The notes beneath the pieces were generated by a model. That model saw nothing but the letters and a program-made list of their open reading frames with translations. It made no database searches and was not told the origin of the DNA. DNA of 64,000 nt, taken from Acidimicrobiaceae bacterium (lineage in GTDB: Bacteria; Actinomycetota; Acidimicrobiia; Acidimicrobiales; JAUTXP01). Each line of letters starts with the position of its first letter. Within the stretch, counting starts at the first letter, position 1. Below, one piece after another: positions 42,229 through 49,535 of the stretch. The stretch spans positions 62,001 through 126,000 of the forward strand of contig JAUTXP010000043.1 of NCBI GenBank assembly GCA_030837965.1. The letters run 5' to 3'. The translations under genes were made by a program, and so were the position numbers.

Positions 42229-42599
42229 GTCGTCGAGAGGAACCGGCTGCGCTCCACGACGACGCGGGTCAACTTGGCCGCGCCGATCAGGCCGTGGTCG
42301 TCGTTGGCCGTGGCCGTGAAGGTGAGTCGGCGGCCCTCGACCTTCTCCAAGGTGGCCTCCGCGACCACGTTCCCGCCCACCGCGGTCGGCGCCAGGTGGT
42401 CGAGCTGCACCCGCATCCCGACCGTCGTCTCGCCTTGGCCCAGACCGCCTGCGACGGCCATGCAGCACGCTTCTTCGCACAAGGCGACGAGTCGCGGTGT
42501 GGCCAGGACGGGCACGTCGCCCGAGCCCATGGCGATGGCGGTGTCGGCCTCGGTGACGGTCAACTCGACGCGGGCCGAGCGACCGGGCTGAAGAGGCAC
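42201..42599 (-). CDS. Hotdog-fold thioesterase (FlK-like)
   Basis: 132 residues, GTG at 42599. Overlaps the 3' end of the convergent TPP gene by 28 bp. The fluoroacetyl-CoA-thioesterase-type pattern is VLATPRLVALCEEACCMAVA with Thr and Glu, then TTVGMRVQLDHLAPTAVGG with the catalytic His. The C-terminal strands (GRRLTFTATANDDHGLIGAA) complete the hotdog fold. Acyl-CoA substrate unknown. Confidence 0.88.
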   Translation of the reverse strand: MPLQPGRSARVELTVTEADTAIAMGSGDVPVLATPRLVALCEEACCMAVAGGLGQGETTVGMRVQLDHLAPTAVGGNVVAEATLEKVEGRRLTFTATANDDHGLIGAAKLTRVVVERSRFLSTTQTSEELRG

Positions 42600-42615
42600 G
42601 GCGTTACGATACGGC

Positions 42616-44457
42616 GTGCCGTCCCTACGCAGCTATCTGGAGATCCGCGCCGCCGCGCTGGTCAACTTCTCGCCCGACGGATCGTGGGTGCTGGTGTCGT
42701 CGAACCTGTCAGGCACGCCTCAGCTCTACCGGGTGGCGCGGGACGGAGGCGACCTGGTCCAGCTCACCGACTTCGACGAAGCCGTGGGCGGGGCCTACCT
42801 GCCTGCGAGCAACGAGATCGTCCTGACCAGGGACGAGGGCGGCAACGAGCGCCATCAGTTGTGGCTCATGTCCGACCAGCCCGGCTCCGAGCCTCGGCCG
42901 CTGGTCAACGACCCCGAGCACATTCATCGACTCGGTGGGGCGCGCCGGGACGGGTCGCTGCTTTCGTATGCGTCGAACGCGGGGAACGGCGTGGACTTCG
43001 ACGTCTACGTGATCGGCCTGTCGGACGGCCGCGATGGAAGCGTGCATGCGACCGACGCGCCCCGGCGCGTGTTCGACATGGGCGGCTGGTGCGCGGCGGG
43101 CGGGTTCTCGCCAGACGGGCGATGGCTGGCCGTGCAACGGTTGACCGAGCGCAACGGCGACTCCGACCTGTACGTCGTGGACGTGGAGTCGGGCGAGGTC
43201 GTGCACGTCTCGCCTCACGACGACGATGCGTCCTTCAGCGGACCGTCGTGGCTGGCCGACTCGTCTGCCTTCTACTTCACCACCGACCAAGGCCGCGACC
43301 GCATGGCCGTGGCCCGCTTCGACATGTCGACGCGTCGGTGGGAGTACGTGCTCGAACGGGACTGGGACTGCTCGGTCACCATGAACTGGCCGGGGACGCG
43401 CCTGCTCTTGAGCACCAACGAGGAGGGCTACACGAGGGCCTGGCTGCTCGACCCCGCCACCCTGTCCGAGGTGGGCGAGGTGGTGTTGCCGGGTCAGGGC
43501 ATCGGCTCGTTCGGGTTCTCCCGGGACGGGCGGTATCTGGGCTACTCGTTCGCATCCGCGGTGGAGCAGGGCGACGTCTGGCTGTACGACTGCGAGGGCG
43601 GTCAGACCACTCGCCTCACGACCTCGCCCACCGCGGTGTCGCGGGGCGACTTGGTGGAGCCGACGTTGCACCGGTTCGAGTCGTTCGACGGCGAGCAGGT
43701 GCCGGTGTTCATGTACCGGCCCGCTGGTGTCGGCGATGGTGACGGCGGCGGCGGCGGGTCGGCCGCTCCGGCCCCGGTCGTCGTCTACATCCATGGCGGG
43801 CCCGAGTCGCAGTTCGTGCCTTCATTCAACCCGCTCATCCAGTTCTTCGTGTCGCGGGGCTTCAGCGTCGCCGCGCCCAACGTGCGGGGCTCGACCGGGT
43901 ACGGCAAGCGCTACCACCATCTCGACGACGTCGACAAGCGGCTCGACTCGGTGCAGGACCTGGTCGCCCTGCACGACTGGCTGACCGGCCAGCCCGGCGT
44001 CGACGCGGCGCGGGTGGCGCTGATGGGCGGTTCGTACGGCGGCTACATGGTGTTGGCCGGACTGGCCTTTCACCCCGAGCGATGGGCCGCAGGGGTGGAC
44101 ATCGTCGGCATCTCCAGCCTGGTCACGTTCTTGGAGAACACGTCGGTGTGGCGACGGGCGTTTCGCGAGCGCGAGTACGGATCGTTGGAGCGCGACAGGG
44201 AGTTCCTCGAGTCGGCGTCGCCCATCAACTTCGTGGACGACATGCGGGCGCCGCTGTTCATCATCCATGGGGCCAATGATCCGCGCGTGCCCGTCTCCGA
44301 GGCCGAGCAGATCCACAAGGTGTTGGCCGACAAGGGCGTGCGCTGCGAGCTGTTGGTGTACGAGGACGAGGGCCACGGCCTGGTCAAACTGCGCAACCGG
44401 CTCGATGCCTATCCCAAGGTGGCCGACTTCCTGGACGAGGTACTGGGTGCGGGTTGA
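42616..44457 (+). CDS. S9-family prolyl oligopeptidase-like serine peptidase
   Basis: 613 residues, GTG at 42616, divergent from the thioesterase with a 16-bp gap. An N-terminal ~370-residue WD/TolB-like propeller (LVNFSPDGSWVLVSSNLSGT and similar blades) is followed by the catalytic alpha/beta domain. That domain has VYIHGGPESQFVPSF, NVRGSTGYGKRYH, nucleophile Ser in MGGSYGGYMVLAGLAFHPER, Asp in HGANDPRVPVSEAEQI and His in YEDEGHGLVKLRNR. Acylaminoacyl-peptidase/DPP-type intracellular enzyme; no signal peptide. Confidence 0.93.
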   Translation: MPSLRSYLEIRAAALVNFSPDGSWVLVSSNLSGTPQLYRVARDGGDLVQLTDFDEAVGGAYLPASNEIVLTRDEGGNERHQLWLMSDQPGSEPRPLVNDPEHIHRLGGARRDGSLLSYASNAGNGVDFDVYVIGLSDGRDGSVHATDAPRRVFDMGGWCAAGGFSPDGRWLAVQRLTERNGDSDLYVVDVESGEVVHVSPHDDDASFSGPSWLADSSAFYFTTDQGRDRMAVARFDMSTRRWEYVLERDWDCSVTMNWPGTRLLLSTNEEGYTRAWLLDPATLSEVGEVVLPGQGIGSFGFSRDGRYLGYSFASAVEQGDVWLYDCEGGQTTRLTTSPTAVSRGDLVEPTLHRFESFDGEQVPVFMYRPAGVGDGDGGGGGSAAPAPVVVYIHGGPESQFVPSFNPLIQFFVSRGFSVAAPNVRGSTGYGKRYHHLDDVDKRLDSVQDLVALHDWLTGQPGVDAARVALMGGSYGGYMVLAGLAFHPERWAAGVDIVGISSLVTFLENTSVWRRAFREREYGSLERDREFLESASPINFVDDMRAPLFIIHGANDPRVPVSEAEQIHKVLADKGVRCELLVYEDEGHGLVKLRNRLDAYPKVADFLDEVLGAG

Positions 44458-45109
44458 CATGCACCTGCACACCATGTGGTCGGGCGACGCCACGACCACG
44501 CCCGACGAGTTGGCCGAGGCGGTTGTCGCGGCCGGGCTCGACGTGGTGTGCATCACCGACCACTCGACCACGAACGGCGCTCTCGAACTACAGCACTCGG
44601 GCGCGTTGGGCGACGGCGTGCAGGTCGTGGTCGGGCAGGAGTCGCGCACGTGGGCAGGGGAGCTGATCGGGCTGTTCCTCTCGGCCCGCATCCCGCCGGG
44701 GCTGAGGCCCGGGGAGTTCGTGGCCGCGGTCCGGGAGCAGGGCGGGCTGGTGTACGTGCCCCATCCGTTCGACCCCATGCGCCACTGCCTACACGAGGAC
44801 GTGCTGATCGAGTTGGCCGCCGCGGGCGGGGTGGACGTGATCGAGGGGCTGAACGCCAAGACCTCGCTGCCGGCGTTGAACGACAAGGCCGTGCAGTTCG
44901 CGGCCGAGCACGGTCTGGCCGTCGGGGCGGGGTCCGATGCCCACGTGCCCGCGGCGGTCGGTGCCGCCTACGTCGACGTGCCCGAGTTCGACGCCGGGTC
45001 GGCGTCGTCGTTCCTGGCCGCGCTGGCTTCGGGGCGGCTGGTGGGCGGCCACTACGATCCCCCGCGGGAATGGCGGCCGCGCATCGTGCCGTCGACCAAG
45101 TCGACCTGA
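44447..45109 (+). CDS. PHP-domain phosphoesterase-like protein
   Basis: 220 residues, GTG at 44447, overlapping the peptidase stop by 11 bp; the ATG at 44459 gives a version 4 residues shorter. Metal-binding PHP motifs: VDMHLHTMWSGD (HxH), VVCITDHSTTNGA (TDH), GQESRTW (E), YVPHPFDPMRHC (PHP) and VGAGSDAHVPAAVGAAY (SDAH). Probably a metal-dependent phosphoesterase, or nuclease-like; substrate unknown. Confidence 0.9.
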   Translation: MRVDMHLHTMWSGDATTTPDELAEAVVAAGLDVVCITDHSTTNGALELQHSGALGDGVQVVVGQESRTWAGELIGLFLSARIPPGLRPGEFVAAVREQGGLVYVPHPFDPMRHCLHEDVLIELAAAGGVDVIEGLNAKTSLPALNDKAVQFAAEHGLAVGAGSDAHVPAAVGAAYVDVPEFDAGSASSFLAALASGRLVGGHYDPPREWRPRIVPSTKST

Positions 45110-45178
45110 TCCGGCCAACGCCTTCATCCCGATGTCGCCCGATCCCACTGATCCCACTGATCCTCCTGATCCCACCTG
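45110..45178. repeat. Short GATCCCACT tandem repeats upstream of uppP
   Basis: Between the PHP stop and the uppP start the sequence has three to four near-copies of the nonamer GATCCCACT (last ones GATCCTCCT, GATCCCACC). They end at the uppP start codon and leave no clear ribosome-binding site except the CTGATG overlap region. Likely slippage-generated. Confidence 0.5.
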
Positions 45179-46006
45179 ATGCCGATCCTCCACGCCATCG
45201 TCCTTGGCATCACCCAAGGACTGTCCGAGTTCCTGCCCGTCTCGTCCAGCGGCCACTTGATCCTGGTGCCGTGGCTGTTCAAGTGGACGGAGCTGACCCG
45301 GCACCCGGACTTGAACAAGACCTTCGACGTGGCCTTGCACATCGGCACCTTCGTGGGCGCCATCGCCTACTTCCGTCTGGAGCTGTTGCGGCTGCTCGCC
45401 GCCGCGCTGCGGACGGTGCGCCGACGGCGGATCGAGACGCCCGACGAGCGGCTGGCCTGGCTGCTGCTGCTGTCGGCCGTGCCCGGCGCCCTGACCGGGG
45501 CCGCGCTGGAGAGCGTGATCGAGGAGCACTTGGGCAAGCCCTGGCTGATCGGCATCATGCTGATCGTGTTCGGCCTGGTCCTGGGCGCGTCCGACCGACT
45601 GGCTGAGCGGCGCGAGATGGGCGAGTTCGGGCTGCGCGATGCCGTGCTCATGGGCGTGGCCCAGGCCGCGGCCTTGCAGCCCGGCGTGTCCCGATCGGGT
45701 GTGACCATCTCGGCCGGACGGGCCTTGGGCTACACGCGCGACGCGGCGGCGCGCATCTCGTTCTTGATGAGCCTGCCCATCATCGGCGGGGCCGGGCTCT
45801 ACAAGGCGCTCGACGTGGCGGGCGGGTCGGGCATCCCGGCGGGCTTCGGCCCTGCATTCGCCTGGGGCTTCGTGGCGTCCGCCGTAACCGGGTTCGCGGC
45901 CGTCTGGCTGCTGCTGCGCTACGTGCGGACGCACTCGTTTGCCCCGTTCGTGGCCTATCGAGTGGCCGTAGGCGTCGTCGTCCTCGTCATCGCCGCCCTC
46001 CGCTGA
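45179..46006 (+). CDS. uppP: Undecaprenyl-diphosphatase UppP (BacA)
   Basis: 275 residues from ATG 45179. An eight-helix membrane enzyme dephosphorylating undecaprenyl diphosphate for cell-wall synthesis; it confers bacitracin tolerance. Both active-site regions are present: LGITQGLSEFLPVSSSGHLI, and QAAALQPGVSRSGVTISAGR. Family-typical length and C-terminus. The 3' end is overlapped by the convergent AbiEi-like gene and followed at 11 bp by palindromic repeat copy 5. Confidence 0.96.
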   Translation: MPILHAIVLGITQGLSEFLPVSSSGHLILVPWLFKWTELTRHPDLNKTFDVALHIGTFVGAIAYFRLELLRLLAAALRTVRRRRIETPDERLAWLLLLSAVPGALTGAALESVIEEHLGKPWLIGIMLIVFGLVLGASDRLAERREMGEFGLRDAVLMGVAQAAALQPGVSRSGVTISAGRALGYTRDAAARISFLMSLPIIGGAGLYKALDVAGGSGIPAGFGPAFAWGFVASAVTGFAAVWLLLRYVRTHSFAPFVAYRVAVGVVVLVIAALR

Positions 46007-46931
46007 CCCCTTCCAACTTTTCCACAGCAACAGGTGCTGTGGAAAAGCGCGAGAGATGGCGGCGGAGGGCGCTCAAGACGGTGTCGCGGGGCGTGCGGGC
46101 GCTGGCCGACACGACCTGCCACCCCGCGGCCTGGAGAGTGGCCACCTTCTCGTGGTCCCGGTCGAAGGCGGCGCGAGTCCGATGCGGGGCGAACCCGTTG
46201 ACCTCCAGCGCGACCCGGGCGTCCGGCCAGGCGAAATCGAGGACGAACAGCCGGCTGCCGACGGCGACCTGATGCTGGGTGACCGCGGGCGGCAGTCCGG
46301 CCTGGCGCAGGATCTTGTGCCACATGGCCTCGAGCGGCGTGGTGCCCTCGGCCTCGCCCACCAGGCCCAGCATGGCGATGGCGCCGTTGACGTCATTGGC
46401 CGCGGCGTGCTCGGCCGCTCGGCGGACATCGGCGTATTCACACAGTCGGCGCATGATCGACTCGTGGACCAGTCGCTCGACCCAGTCGGGCATGAGCACC
46501 GACGTCAGGTCGATGAGGGTGCGCGGCACTGACGTGACGGGGATCCCCTCGCATTGAGAAACCTCGTCGGGACCGAGCGGGCCTTCGCAGGACACGGCGC
46601 CGTGCAGGCGCGGCCGAATTCCCTCGGCGGCCGTCAACTCCACCAGGTGCGGCGGCCGGGCCAGCAGGCCGTGCAGCCAGGCCGCGCTGCGATGCGAGAC
46701 GACAGCCCGGGGCGCGGCCAGCGCCGCGGCGCGGATCGGGCGGGCCTTGTCTACGGGGGCACCGGCCACGGCCAACACCCCCTTCCTGACCGGGAGCAAC
46801 TGGCGCTCGTGCACAAGCCGGTTGACGGCGCTGGGCGACGCCCCGGCCAGCCGAAGCTGGGCTGAGGTCACCAGGCCCGCCTGCGCCTCGGCGATGGCGG
46901 TGATCGACCGCCAGTGGTCCGCCCTCACCAC
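45987..46931 (-). CDS. AbiEi-like winged-helix / DUF559 (Vsr-like) endonuclease-fold protein
   Basis: 314 residues, GTG at 46931 (or 46928), overlapping the SAF gene's stop. The N-terminal wHTH (AEAQAGLVTSAQLRLAGASP, then RGVLAVAG-like KGVLAVAGAP) is the AbiEi_4 antitoxin-type domain. The C-terminal ~100 residues have the DUF559/Vsr nuclease fold: FVLDFAWPDARVALEVNGFA followed by RTRAAFDRDHEKVATLQAAG and WQVVSAS. The last residues, FSTAPVAVEK and on, are encoded by palindromic repeat copy 5, and the gene overlaps uppP by 20 bp. Widespread in actinobacteria; role unknown. Confidence 0.82.
   Translation of the reverse strand: MVRADHWRSITAIAEAQAGLVTSAQLRLAGASPSAVNRLVHERQLLPVRKGVLAVAGAPVDKARPIRAAALAAPRAVVSHRSAAWLHGLLARPPHLVELTAAEGIRPRLHGAVSCEGPLGPDEVSQCEGIPVTSVPRTLIDLTSVLMPDWVERLVHESIMRRLCEYADVRRAAEHAAANDVNGAIAMLGLVGEAEGTTPLEAMWHKILRQAGLPPAVTQHQVAVGSRLFVLDFAWPDARVALEVNGFAPHRTRAAFDRDHEKVATLQAAGWQVVSASARTPRDTVLSALRRHLSRFSTAPVAVEKLEGVSGGRR
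46017..46047. repeat. Palindromic repeat copy 5, translated in the AbiEi-like gene
   Basis: Same arms, loop ACAGG (the complement of copy 1's loop). It starts 11 bp after the uppP stop, but lies inside the 3' coding end of the minus-strand AbiEi-like gene, where it encodes FSTAPVAVEK. Confidence 0.95.
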
Positions 46932-47659
46932 CCACCCCCGATCTTTTCCACAGCAGCAGGTGCTGTGGAAAAGTTTGAGGGGGTCGGGGTAGCGAGGGTG
47001 AGGGCGAGGGTGATGGTGGCCCGGGCCAGCGCGAAGGCCACGCGGGGCGCGTCGTCGGCGGGGACGGCGATGGTGACCGCGCCGGACGCAACCTCGAGGA
47101 CGGGCGCGGCGGCGGCGACTACCACGGTCGGATCGGACGTGTCGTCTGCGGGCACCGACGGCGAGGACGACGAGGACGACGACGTGTCGAAGGTGGCCAG
47201 CACGTCGACCGCGTCGCCCACGGCCACGTGCAGGCCGGCATCGTCGACCGGGACGGCGACGGCGCGCATCCCCGGCGGCACCAGCGCGGCGACGCCCCGC
47301 AACCCATCGGGCGCGAGCCGGCCCTGGAGCACGACCTCTCCCGGCCACAACGCGACGGCCGCGGCCCGGCCCACGACCGCGTCGACGCCGGCTGCGGCCT
47401 GCGCGGGCACCAGTCGGGCAGGCATGGCCACCACGCGCACATCCCGCCGGGCCAGCACCACGCCGGGCTCGACGGGCCTGGCCATCACCACCGTCGGGCG
47501 CAGCCGGCCCCACCTGGCCACCTCGGCGTCGGCCCGGGCCGAGACCTGCAACACGGACACGGCCGTCACCGCGGCCAACCCCAACGTGATCAGCCAGAAC
47601 CCCACAGGGTGCCGGCGCAGTCGAAGACGAAATCGATATCGATATCGATAGAGCGGCAC
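46925..47659 (-). CDS. SAF-domain (CpaB/RcpC-like) membrane-anchored protein
   Basis: 244 residues, GTG at 47659 chosen because GGGAGGAG lies 8 bp upstream; an in-frame ATG at 47761 would overlap mtnP. A basic repetitive N-terminus (LYRYRYRFRLRLRR, encoded by TATCGA hexamers) precedes one membrane helix (FWLITLGLAAVTAVSVLQVS). The SAF domain (TVVMARPVEPGVVLARRDVR, AVGRAAAV-like segment) and a RcpC-like C-terminal region follow. A Ser-repeat linker is present. The C-terminus NFSTAPAAVEK is encoded by repeat copy 6. Pilus-assembly role is possible, but no tad genes are near. Confidence 0.75.
   Translation of the reverse strand: MPLYRYRYRFRLRLRRHPVGFWLITLGLAAVTAVSVLQVSARADAEVARWGRLRPTVVMARPVEPGVVLARRDVRVVAMPARLVPAQAAAGVDAVVGRAAAVALWPGEVVLQGRLAPDGLRGVAALVPPGMRAVAVPVDDAGLHVAVGDAVDVLATFDTSSSSSSSPSVPADDTSDPTVVVAAAAPVLEVASGAVTIAVPADDAPRVAFALARATITLALTLATPTPSNFSTAPAAVEKIGGGW
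46943..46973. repeat. Palindromic repeat copy 6, translated in the SAF gene
   Basis: Same arms, loop GCAGG. It is located 12 bp upstream of the AbiEi-like start codon and inside the 3' end of the SAF-domain gene, where it encodes FSTAPAAVEK. Copies 5 and 6 flank the AbiEi-like gene, less than 1 kb apart. Confidence 0.95.
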
Positions 47660-47721
47660 GGGCGCGCTCCTCCCAACTCGAAAACTGCGAAGCAACGAGA
47701 GGGGGAAGCGGCGGTCGAACC

Positions 47722-48531
47722 CTACGCGCCGAGCGGCCCCGAGGAAAGGGCTTCGGCGCATGAGCACCCGGCCCGTTCGGGCACGGCCGGGATGGCCGCG
47801 AACAACAGCTCGCGCGTGCGGGCCACGCTCTTGCGCAAGACCTCGAAGACGACGTCGATGGTGACTGGCTCGATCCCGTCCACGCCTTCGAGCCCGGTGT
47901 CGTAGTCGGTGATGAGGGCCAGTCCCGCGTAACACAGGCCCAACTCACGAGCCAGGTACGCCTCCGGGTATTGCGTCATGTTGACCACCTCCCAGCCCGC
48001 CGCCCGGAACCAGGCCGACTCCGCTCGGGTGGAGAACCGCGGCCCCTGCACCACCACGACCGTGCCTCGGTCGTGGGCCACCACGTCCACGGTCGACGCG
48101 GCCGTGCGCAACACGCTCCGAAGCTCGGGGCAGTAGGGGTCAGCGAACGAGACATGGCCAACCACACCGCCGTCGGAGTATGTGTCCGGCCTGCCCCACG
48201 TGCGGTCAACCAACTGGTCGAGGACGACGAACTCGCCGGGGTGCACTTCAGGTTGCAGCGAGCCCGCCGCGCACGGCCCGAACACCCGCTGCACGCCCAC
48301 CTCGCGCAGGGCCCACACGTTGGCCCGGTAGTTGACCCTGTGGGGCGGGAACTCGTGGTCCTTGCCGTGCCGGGGGAGGAAGGCCACCGAGCGGCCGCCC
48401 ACCTGGCCGACAGCAACCGGCGCGGACGGCGGGCCATACGGCGTGTGCACGTTGAGCTCGACCACGTCTTCGAGGAAGTCGTAGAAGCCGGACCCGCCGA
48501 AGACGCCGATGTCGGCCGTGGGCCGGCTCAC
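47722..48531 (-). CDS. mtnP: S-methyl-5'-thioadenosine phosphorylase (MTAP/PNP family)
   Basis: 269 residues, GTG at 48531. Phosphorolysis of methylthioadenosine in methionine salvage; purine nucleoside phosphorylase activity is an alternative. Motifs: DIGVFGGSGFYDFLEDV, AFLPRHGKDHEFPPHRVNYR, GPCAAGSLQPEVHPGEFVVL, VVVVQGPRFSTRAESAWFRA, and NMTQYPEAYLARELGLCYAG with the substrate-binding Met. The C-terminus carries several Cys (CSCAEAL). It follows the zinc-ribbon gene on the same strand by 10 bp. Confidence 0.92.
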   Translation of the reverse strand: MSRPTADIGVFGGSGFYDFLEDVVELNVHTPYGPPSAPVAVGQVGGRSVAFLPRHGKDHEFPPHRVNYRANVWALREVGVQRVFGPCAAGSLQPEVHPGEFVVLDQLVDRTWGRPDTYSDGGVVGHVSFADPYCPELRSVLRTAASTVDVVAHDRGTVVVVQGPRFSTRAESAWFRAAGWEVVNMTQYPEAYLARELGLCYAGLALITDYDTGLEGVDGIEPVTIDVVFEVLRKSVARTRELLFAAIPAVPERAGCSCAEALSSGPLGA

Positions 48532-48541
48532 CCTCGATGCG

Positions 48542-48862
48542 TCAGGCCGTGGCCGACTTCGACGTCGACGTGGACCCGCTGTCCTTCTTGGCCGACCCGC
48601 CATCGGACTTTGACCCGGAGCCGCCGTCCTTTTTGGCGGGCGTGCCCTCAGACCCCGACGAGCTCGACGACGACTCCTTGGGCGCGGGGCGACTGTCCGT
48701 CTTGTAGAAGCCGCTGCCCTTGAAGGCGATGCCGATCGACCCGAACACCTTGCGCAGCTCGCCGCCGCAGTTCGGGCACGTGGTGAGGGGATCGTCCTTG
48801 AACGACTGGACGATCTCCAGATGCTCGCCGCAGCTCTTGCATGCGTATTCGTACGTGGGCAT
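48542..48862 (-). CDS. ruc: FmdB-type zinc ribbon protein, Ruc-like redox-regulated chaperone candidate
   Basis: 106 residues from ATG 48862. The N-terminal zinc ribbon has four Cys at 8, 11, 29 and 32 (YACKSCG ... TTCPNCG). A long Ser/Gly/Lys low-complexity, presumably disordered tail follows (SSSSSSGSEG, KKDGGSGSKSDGG). This layout matches M. tuberculosis Rv0991c (Ruc), a redox-regulated chaperone encoded close to galU-moeA. Here too galU-moeA are adjacent, and a CIRCE operator lies 18 bp upstream. Cys oxidation with zinc release would be the expected switch; in this organism that is inference. Confidence 0.82.
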   Translation of the reverse strand: MPTYEYACKSCGEHLEIVQSFKDDPLTTCPNCGGELRKVFGSIGIAFKGSGFYKTDSRPAPKESSSSSSGSEGTPAKKDGGSGSKSDGGSAKKDSGSTSTSKSATA

Positions 48863-48880
48863 GGGACCGAGAGCCTCCGA

Positions 48881-48907
48881 TTAGCACTCACCCTGGTTGA
48901 GTGCCAA
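48881..48907. promoter_or_regulatory. CIRCE operator (HrcA binding site)
   Basis: TTAGCACTC at 48881-48889, a 9-bp spacer, and GAGTGCCAA at 48899-48907. This matches the CIRCE consensus (TTAGCACTC-N9-GAGTGCTAA) at 17 of 18 arm positions. It lies between the Ruc-like gene (start 48862) and plsY (start 48936) and could control either; the downstream chaperone-type gene is the expected target. Confidence 0.9.
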
Positions 48908-48935
48908 GTGTACCGCTGACGCCGTCGTCTTTACC

Positions 48936-49535
48936 ATGGCCCCGATGGCCGTGGCGTTGACGATCGCCGCCTACCTCCTCGGGACCTTCCCGACGGCCGT
49001 GCTTGTGGCGCGGGCCAAGGGCCACGACGTGACGCAGGAGGGGTCGGGCAATCCGGGCGCGACCAACGTCTACCGGGTGGCGGGCAGGCGGGCGGCCATG
49101 TTCGTGTTCGCAGGCGACTTGTTCAAAGGCGTGATCGCTGCTGGGGTCGGACTGGCCGTGGCCGACCGGACCACTGCGCTGGCCATGGGGGCGGCGGCAG
49201 TCGTGGGCCACTGCCTGCCCGTGACCCGGCGGTTCAAGGGCGGCAAGGGGGTGGCCACCGCGGCCGGGTTCGCCGTGGTCATCGAGCCGGTCATCGGCCT
49301 GGTCGCAGGCGTCTGCTGGCTGATCGTGTTGAAGGCGACGAAGCGGGCCAGCCTGGCCTCGCTGGCCATTGTGGTCGCCCTTCCCCTCGCCGTGCTGGCC
49401 CGCCGCGGCCCCCACATCGAAGCGCTCGTCGTGTCCTTGGTCGCCGTGTTCATCGTGTCGAGACACGCCCGCAACATCGCTCGACTTGTTCGTGGAGAAG
49501 AGGCCTCGCTGCGCGGGGTAGAGAGGAGCGGATGA
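48936..49535 (+). CDS. plsY: Acyl-phosphate glycerol-3-phosphate acyltransferase PlsY
   Basis: 199 residues from ATG 48936 (another ATG 3 codons on). Membrane enzyme making lysophosphatidic acid from acyl-phosphate. Motifs: AAYLLGTFPTAVLVARAKG, the conserved GSGNPGATNVYRVAGRRAA, GDLFKGVIAA, GHCLPVTRRFKGGKGVATAA and a C-terminal basic end. First gene of a forward cluster plsY-galU-moeA-moaA-moaC with overlapping or close starts. Confidence 0.94.
   Translation: MAPMAVALTIAAYLLGTFPTAVLVARAKGHDVTQEGSGNPGATNVYRVAGRRAAMFVFAGDLFKGVIAAGVGLAVADRTTALAMGAAAVVGHCLPVTRRFKGGKGVATAAGFAVVIEPVIGLVAGVCWLIVLKATKRASLASLAIVVALPLAVLARRGPHIEALVVSLVAVFIVSRHARNIARLVRGEEASLRGVERSG

Noticed and set aside
45110-45178. 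CRISPR-like array at the GATCCCACT repeats
   Set aside because: Units are contiguous 9-mers without spacers; no cas genes in the window.
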